A DNA stretch of 64,000 nt from JASLEW01 sp035544895 (GTDB taxonomy: Bacteria > Acidobacteriota > Thermoanaerobaculia > Multivoradales > UBA5704). Position 1 is the stretch's first letter. Every line of letters begins with the position of its first letter. Positions 59,860 through 64,000 of the stretch are shown piece after piece. The position numbers were made by a program, and so were the translations under genes. The stretch is taken from assembly GCA_035544895.1 (NCBI GenBank), contig DASZZM010000010.1, forward strand, positions 34,558 to 98,557, written 5' to 3'. Below the pieces are notes generated by a model. The model saw only the letters and a list, made by a program, of their open reading frames with translations. It was not told the DNA's origin and did no database searches.

Positions 59860-59998
59860 ACAGCGCTGCGATCTGGGTGTGGAGGACTGCTCAATGCGTC
59901 TATTGGATCTCCCCCCGCAACCCCTCGATCCCCTTCCCTCCCCTCCGGGGGGGAAGGGGACGCCCCCGCCCCTGACGCACGGACGAGTTTCTTTCTAG
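59860..59998 (+). repeat. Dispersed intergenic hairpin repeat, copy H
   Basis: AGCGCTGCGATCTGGGTGTG, GGACTGCTCAATGCGTC, TATTGGATCTCCCCCCG, hairpin, GACGCCCCCGCCCCTGACG and TTTCTTTCTAG. The right end supplies the TAG stop of the DUF72 gene on the minus strand, as copies A and F do for their genes. Confidence 0.85.
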
Positions 59999-61023
59999 TT
60001 TCCCAGGATCTCGCGGGCGAGGGCGGCGATCGAGAGGGGGGCGCTGCCTTCGGCGTTGTTGTTGACCGTGGCGAGAAAGGGGCGCCCGGAGGCGAGGGAC
60101 TGGCGGGCGAGCTCGGCCAGGCCGCGGCGCGCGGCGGGATCGGGCGCGGCGATACGGTTGAACGGAGCGTAGAGGCGGCCGGCGGCCTCGTAGGTCATGT
60201 CTCGGGCCAGCAGCCAGCGGACGACCGTCATGGGAGCTTCGGCGGCGCCGGCGAGCCGCGCCTGGATGGTCACGTCGGGCATGCGCGGGTGAACGTTGAG
60301 GCAGGGGCAGGCGCCGGCCGCGGCGAGCGCGGCGGCGTAGTCCGGCACCAGCAGCTCGCGGTTGCGCAGCTCCACCGCGTAGAGGGGCCCGCGCGGCAGG
60401 GCGGCGAGGAAGGCGTGGAGCCGCGCGGCAAAGCTCTTCGGGGGGCCAAGGTCCTGGGGCGCGAACTCGAAGAGGAGCGCTCCGCCTTTCGTTCCCAGGC
60501 CCTCCACGTACGGTGCCACCACCTCGTCCGCGGCATAGCCGGCATCGAGAAAGCGAGGGTTGGTCCGGCCGCGCTCGGCGCCGTAGCGCGGGCGGTCGGG
60601 GTAGCGCGCCAGGGTGCAGGCCTCATGGGCCTTGACCAGGAAGCGGAAATCGTCCGGTACCGCCGCCGCGTAGGGCGCGAGCTCGGCCGCGGGAAGGGGC
60701 CGGTAGTGGGTGCGGTCGATCCCGACCGCGCGCAGCAGGGGGTGGCGCGCATACGCCTCCAGCCCTTGGCGCGCCAGCTGGGACTGGCTGTAGCGCCCGG
60801 CGTAGACCAGGCCTTCCCAGCCCGGAAAGGACCAGGTGGAACCGCCGAGATAGAGGCCGCGCGGCAGCCGGAGGCCGAGCGCGGCGACCTCGGGCGCGGG
60901 CGGGGCGGCGCGCACCCCCGGCGTCGGGGGCGCGAACAGCGAGAGCTGGTCCTCGGGGGCCTTGCGCCGCGTCAAGTCAGTCGAGCCGCTCGACCTTGAC
61001 GTCCGGGTCGCCGTAGCGGTCAT
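59995..61023 (-). CDS. DUF72 family protein
   Basis: 342 residues. DUF72 pattern: GLYLGGSTWSFPGWEGLVYAGRYSQSQLARQGLEAYA, a TIM-barrel-like centre with RTHYRPLP, DFRFLVKAHEACTLAR, GALLFEFAPQDLGPPKSFAARLHAFLAALPRGPLYAVELRNRELL and MTVVRWLLARDM, closing with PFLATVNNNAEGSAPLSI. Function is unknown. A basic, low-complexity N-terminus of about 50 residues precedes the domain and partly overlaps the CPXCG gene. Confidence 0.85.
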   Translation of the reverse strand: MTATATRTSRSSGSTDLTRRKAPEDQLSLFAPPTPGVRAAPPAPEVAALGLRLPRGLYLGGSTWSFPGWEGLVYAGRYSQSQLARQGLEAYARHPLLRAVGIDRTHYRPLPAAELAPYAAAVPDDFRFLVKAHEACTLARYPDRPRYGAERGRTNPRFLDAGYAADEVVAPYVEGLGTKGGALLFEFAPQDLGPPKSFAARLHAFLAALPRGPLYAVELRNRELLVPDYAAALAAAGACPCLNVHPRMPDVTIQARLAGAAEAPMTVVRWLLARDMTYEAAGRLYAPFNRIAAPDPAARRGLAELARQSLASGRPFLATVNNNAEGSAPLSIAALAREILGN

Positions 61024-61174
61024 GGGTGACGGTGAGCTGCCAGGGGCTGCAACACACCGCGCAGTCCTGGACCAGCGAGCCGTTGAGATCGTTCTCGATC
61101 ATGATCTCGGTCCGTTCGCCGCAGTGGGGGCACTGCACCTCGAGCGGGACGCTCCAGTACCCGTCCGCGCTCAT
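60977..61174 (-). CDS. CPXCG-motif cysteine-rich protein
   Basis: 65 residues: MSADGYWSVPLEVQCPHCGERTEIMIENDLNGSLVQDCAVCCSPWQLTVTHDRYGDPDVKVERLD. CPHCG and CAVCC give two Cys pairs for one zinc. The family is small and uncharacterised. Its 3' end overlaps the DUF72 start by about 47 bases and its start overlaps the EVE gene stop (ATGA), so the three are one operon. Confidence 0.88.
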   Translation of the reverse strand: MSADGYWSVPLEVQCPHCGERTEIMIENDLNGSLVQDCAVCCSPWQLTVTHDRYGDPDVKVERLD

Positions 61175-61659
61175 CGTCCGCTCGCCCCGCCCGCACGGCC
61201 GAGCCGCGCCACGATGTCGAACTCTTGCTTTGCAACCGGCTGGACCGAAAGCCGCGACCCTTTCCGCGTCACCATCATCTTCTCAAGGCCGGGCGTGGCC
61301 TTCAGGGTGGCGAGCGGCACGATCGCCGGGAAGCGCTCGACGAAGCGGAGATCGACCATGTACCAGGTCGGTTGCGCGGGGTCGCTCTTGGGATCGTAGT
61401 AGTGGTGGCCCTTGCGGAAGGCGGTCGGGTCGGGATACCCGGCGCGCGCAACCTCGGCGACTCCGGTGACGCCGGAAGGCTCGGCGCTCGAGGCATAGAA
61501 GAGGACGCCGTCGCCCGCCTGGATCTCGTCGCGCAGCAGGTTGCGCGCCTGGAAGTTCCGCACCCCTTCCCAGGTCGTCGTGCCGTCGCGCTCGAGGTCG
61601 TCGATCGAGTACGCGTCGGGCTCGCACTTCATCAGCCAGAACCGCTTGCCTCGCGCCAT
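61171..61659 (-). CDS. EVE domain protein
   Basis: 162 residues from MARGKRFWLMKCEPDAYSIDDLERDGTTTWEGVRNFQARNLLRDEIQAGDGVLFYASSAEPSGVTGVAEVARAGYPDPTAF, the EVE pattern (WLMKxEP, W.GVRN..AR, D.vlfYhS). PUA/YTH-related EVE domains bind modified bases in RNA or DNA and occur in some defence loci. Here it is with CPXCG and DUF72 genes, a housekeeping-like context. The earlier in-frame ATG at 61677 is less likely. Confidence 0.9.
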   Translation of the reverse strand: MARGKRFWLMKCEPDAYSIDDLERDGTTTWEGVRNFQARNLLRDEIQAGDGVLFYASSAEPSGVTGVAEVARAGYPDPTAFRKGHHYYDPKSDPAQPTWYMVDLRFVERFPAIVPLATLKATPGLEKMMVTRKGSRLSVQPVAKQEFDIVARLGRAGGASGR

Positions 61660-61780
61660 TTCCCCTCCACAGGCCATTTTATCCGGACGCCGGGATTATG
61701 TGACGTTTTTCACAGCCGCCCCGGCCGCGGCGCGCTAGTGTCCCTAAGCTGAGCGTCGCTCGCCGCAGGCCGTCGTCCGG

Positions 61781-63859
61781 ATGTCTCGCCGCCTCCCATC
61801 GTCTCGCCCCCTCCCGCCGGCCGCGCTCCTTCTCCTGCTGCTGGCGGGAACGGCCGCCGCCGGCAGCCTGCCGGGAAAGGACGGCGCCGGCGCGCCGGCG
61901 CTGGCAGCCGCGGCGGCGGTTTCGGTGAGCGTCGATCCGGGCGCCAAGCGCCATCCGATCAGCCCGCTCATCTACGGCGTCAATTTCGGCGACGACGCCC
62001 AGGCCGCCGCCCTGCGCTGGCCGGTGCGGCGCTGGGGAGGCAACGCCACGACCCGCTACTCGTGGCAGGACGACATCGCCAACCGCGCCAGCGACTGGTT
62101 CTTCTACAACATCGAGAACGCCAACGCCAACCCCGGGGCGCTGCCGGACGGCTCGGCCTCGGACGTCTTCGTCGATCGGACGCGCGCCGCTGGAGGCGAG
62201 CCCCTGATCACCGTGCCGCTGATCGGCTGGACGCCGATCGACCGCACCCGCAGGTGGGGCTTTTCGGTCGCCCGATACGGTCCCCAGCAGCAGACCGAGT
62301 GCAGCGCGACCGGCAATCCTTCCTGGTGCAATCCCGACGCCGGCAACGGCCGCCACGCCGACGGCACGCCGATCGCCGGCAACGACCCGCACGACACGTC
62401 GCGCGCCATCGGGCCGAGCTTCGTGACCGGATGGATGGCCCACATCGCGGGGCGCACCGGCACGGCGGCGAGCCGGGGGGTCAGGTTCTACGCGCTCGAC
62501 AACGAGCCGGCGCTCTGGAACAGCACGCACCGCGACGTGCATCCGAGCGCGGCGACCTACGATGAGCTCTGGCAGCAGACCTGGCAGTACGCCGCGGCGA
62601 TCAAGTCCAAGGACCCCGACGCCCAGGTCCTCGGGCCATGCGACTGGGGCTGGTGCGCTTACTTCTTCTCGGCCGCCGACGGCTGCCAGCCCGGCCCCGA
62701 TGCGCAGGCCCATGGCAATCTGGCGTTCATCGACTGGTACCTGCTCCAGGTCGCCAGCTACCAGGCGGCGCACGGGGTCAAGCTGCTCGACTACCTCGAC
62801 GTCCACTACTACCCGCAGGCCGGCGGCGTCGCGCTGTCCGGCGACGAGTCGGCCGCGACCTCCGCTCTCCGCCTGCGCAGCCTCAAGGGCCTCTACGATC
62901 CGAGCTATGTCGACGAGTCATGGATCAACCAGCCGGTCCGCCTCATCCCGCGCCTGAAGGACTGGGTCGCGGCCCGGCTCCCCGGCACCAAGCTGGCGAT
63001 CAGCGAATACAACTGGGGAAACGACTCCGGCGCGAGCAGCGCGCTGGCCCAGGCCGAAGCGCTCGCCATCTTCGGGCGGGAAGGGGTCGACCTCGCCGCG
63101 CGCTGGGTGGCGCCCGCGGCCAACACCCCGGTCGAAGATGCCTTCCTGTTCTACCTGAGCTACGACGGCCACGGCGCCCACGTGGCCGGAGACAGCATCC
63201 AGGCGCTGAGCTCCGACGCCGACGCCGTGGGCGCCTACGCCGTGCTGGGTGCGGCCTCCCGCCTGTACCTGCTCCTCTTCAACAAGGACACGGTCAGCCG
63301 GCAGGCCGACGTCCAGGTCGCGGGAGCGCCGTCTCGAGCGGTGACGCTGTTGCGCTTCGACGCCGGGCACCGCCTGGGCCCCGCGGGGACCGCGAACCTC
63401 GTCGCAGGCTCCCTTTCCTTGATGTTGCCGCCGCGTTCGGCCACCCTGGCCGTCTCCGATCCCGCGGCGGCGCCGGCGGCAAACTTCTACACGGTGGCGC
63501 CCTGCCGCGTCCTGGACACCCGTTGGGCAGGGGGCGCTTACGGCGGACCGCCGCTCGCCGCCGGCGCTCAACGCGCCTGGAGCCTGGCAGGCCAGTGCGG
63601 CGTCCCCGCCACCGCCCTGGCGGTCTCGGTGAACTTGACCGTCACCTCGCCAACCGGCGGCGGCTTCCTGCGCGCCTTTGCCGGCGATGCCACGGCACCG
63701 AACACCAGCGTGATCGACTTCTCCGCCGGCCAGACCCGCGCCAACAACGCCGTGCTGCCTCTCTCGCTCGACGGCACCGGCTCGCTCGCCATCCAGGCCC
63801 AGGGCGGCGGCACCGTCCACGTCATCCTCGACGTCAACGGCTACTTCGCCAGCCCCTAA
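61781..63859 (+). CDS. Exported glycoside hydrolase family 44 with C-terminal APCRVLDTR domain
   Basis: 692 residues. A signal peptide (LPPAALLLLLLAGTAAA) leads to a GH44 catalytic region: ISPLIYGVNFGDDAQAAALRWPVRRWGGNATTRYSW, acid/base Glu in YALDNEPALW (about 241), DVHYYPQ and nucleophile Glu in LAISEYNWG (about 407). GH44 enzymes are beta-1,4-glucanases/xyloglucanases. From about residue 565 a C-terminal domain begins FYTVAPCRVLDTRWAGG and ends VHVILDVNGYFASP; this module recurs on exported proteins in several Acidobacteriota and may be a surface anchor or binding unit. It suggests extracellular plant polysaccharide degradation. Confidence 0.88.
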   Translation: MSRRLPSSRPLPPAALLLLLLAGTAAAGSLPGKDGAGAPALAAAAAVSVSVDPGAKRHPISPLIYGVNFGDDAQAAALRWPVRRWGGNATTRYSWQDDIANRASDWFFYNIENANANPGALPDGSASDVFVDRTRAAGGEPLITVPLIGWTPIDRTRRWGFSVARYGPQQQTECSATGNPSWCNPDAGNGRHADGTPIAGNDPHDTSRAIGPSFVTGWMAHIAGRTGTAASRGVRFYALDNEPALWNSTHRDVHPSAATYDELWQQTWQYAAAIKSKDPDAQVLGPCDWGWCAYFFSAADGCQPGPDAQAHGNLAFIDWYLLQVASYQAAHGVKLLDYLDVHYYPQAGGVALSGDESAATSALRLRSLKGLYDPSYVDESWINQPVRLIPRLKDWVAARLPGTKLAISEYNWGNDSGASSALAQAEALAIFGREGVDLAARWVAPAANTPVEDAFLFYLSYDGHGAHVAGDSIQALSSDADAVGAYAVLGAASRLYLLLFNKDTVSRQADVQVAGAPSRAVTLLRFDAGHRLGPAGTANLVAGSLSLMLPPRSATLAVSDPAAAPAANFYTVAPCRVLDTRWAGGAYGGPPLAAGAQRAWSLAGQCGVPATALAVSVNLTVTSPTGGGFLRAFAGDATAPNTSVIDFSAGQTRANNAVLPLSLDGTGSLAIQAQGGGTVHVILDVNGYFASP

Positions 63860-64000
63860 CTAATACTACTGTGTCATAAAATCACCCTGTCTCGAGGTGA
63901 CCACACCACGGACAGTGCGGGAGGCAAACCACGAGAGTCCGTGCCTGGCGCCATCTCAAAGTCGCAATCGAAGCAGGGTTGTGGCGCTCAGGTCGCCGGC
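63860..64000. other. Right-edge intergenic sequence, possible mobile element terminus
   Basis: 141 bases following the GH44 stop. ACTACTGTGTCATAAAATCACC is A+T-richer than its surroundings and resembles insertion-sequence ends. One minus-strand frame reads ...RTLVVCLPHCPWCGHLETG before a stop at about 63883. Too short to identify. Confidence 0.2.

Noticed and set aside
61171..61659. EVE protein as part of a defence island
   Set aside because: Its operon partners are CPXCG and DUF72 proteins, with no nuclease, methylase or helicase nearby.
63860..64000. Transposase gene starting at the right edge
   Set aside because: Only 141 bases are available and no transposase motif is visible.

Overview
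The window is about 70% G+C and densely coded, mostly on the minus strand, with no rRNA, tRNA, CRISPR array, phage or intact transposase that I could recognise. Gene content points to an Acidobacteriota bacterium, probably near Thermoanaerobaculia: two PadR regulators each paired with an ADOP-type (acidobacterial duplicated orphan permease) MacB-like permease, Ser/Thr kinases with TPRs, a CHAT-TPR protein beside an ECF sigma/anti-sigma pair, an LptD-bearing diderm envelope, and a GH44 enzyme ending in an 'APCRVLDTR' domain. The taxonomic call is inference from gene families only.

Layout. 1-2200: a PadR/ADOP pair (permease runs off the left edge), a 178-bp inverted-repeat element and a DUF1232 protein. 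2347-5860: a minus-strand set of an SDR, a fused VTE5-like/DUF92 (VTE6-like) isoprenoid-alcohol kinase and a UbiA prenyltransferase, which together look like prenol salvage and prenylation. 6222-8522: a membrane Ser/Thr kinase with TPRs. 8651-16293: nucleotide-sugar genes (Rmd-like, Gmd-like, RmlD, RmlA), then LptD and a thiolase. 16602-20358: RuvX, MltG and a pseudokinase-TonB fusion. 20520-24234: a CsgG-like protein, a decapitated/truncated kinase and a malic enzyme that has lost the end of its phosphotransacetylase domain. 24295-26806: a DUF3891 gene framed by two large hairpins whose stems differ but stay paired, then two paralogous XRE regulators sharing one operator design. 27009-30957: a hydrolase, a phosphoesterase, a nucleotidyltransferase and a SIMPL protein. 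31203-37061: a CHAT-TPR exported protein, a membrane protein, an ECF sigma factor and a two-zinc-motif anti-sigma factor. 37090-37509: a decayed DUF433/PIN toxin-antitoxin pair. 37532-50401: a kdp potassium-uptake region (KdpF, A, B, C, a 27-residue membrane peptide, a porin-like barrel, and a KdpD sensor half fused to a PTS EIIA domain) with a separate histidine kinase and an NtrC-type sigma-54 activator. 50605-53066: TlpA-like, DUF1223 and Uma2 proteins. 53134-56193: the second PadR/ADOP pair. 56222-59746: phosphofructokinase, GAPDH and a GAPDH paralogue whose catalytic cysteine is serine. 59995-63859: DUF72, CPXCG and EVE proteins and the GH44 glycosidase.

The intergenic space is unusually structured. 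A dispersed G/C-rich hairpin repeat occurs at least eight times, often starting exactly at the TAG stop codon of an unrelated gene. A second short family also abuts a TAG stop. Several gene fragments (PIN, SDR tail, DUF433 partner, kinase) mark sites of past rearrangement, some of them next to these repeats.

Best candidates for something undescribed: the covarying hairpin pair around DUF3891; the twin XRE genes with identical operator spacing; the exported CHAT/ECF/anti-sigma operon; the Kdp system wired to a sigma-54 activator and a KdpD-EIIA fusion; and the Cys-to-Ser GAPDH.
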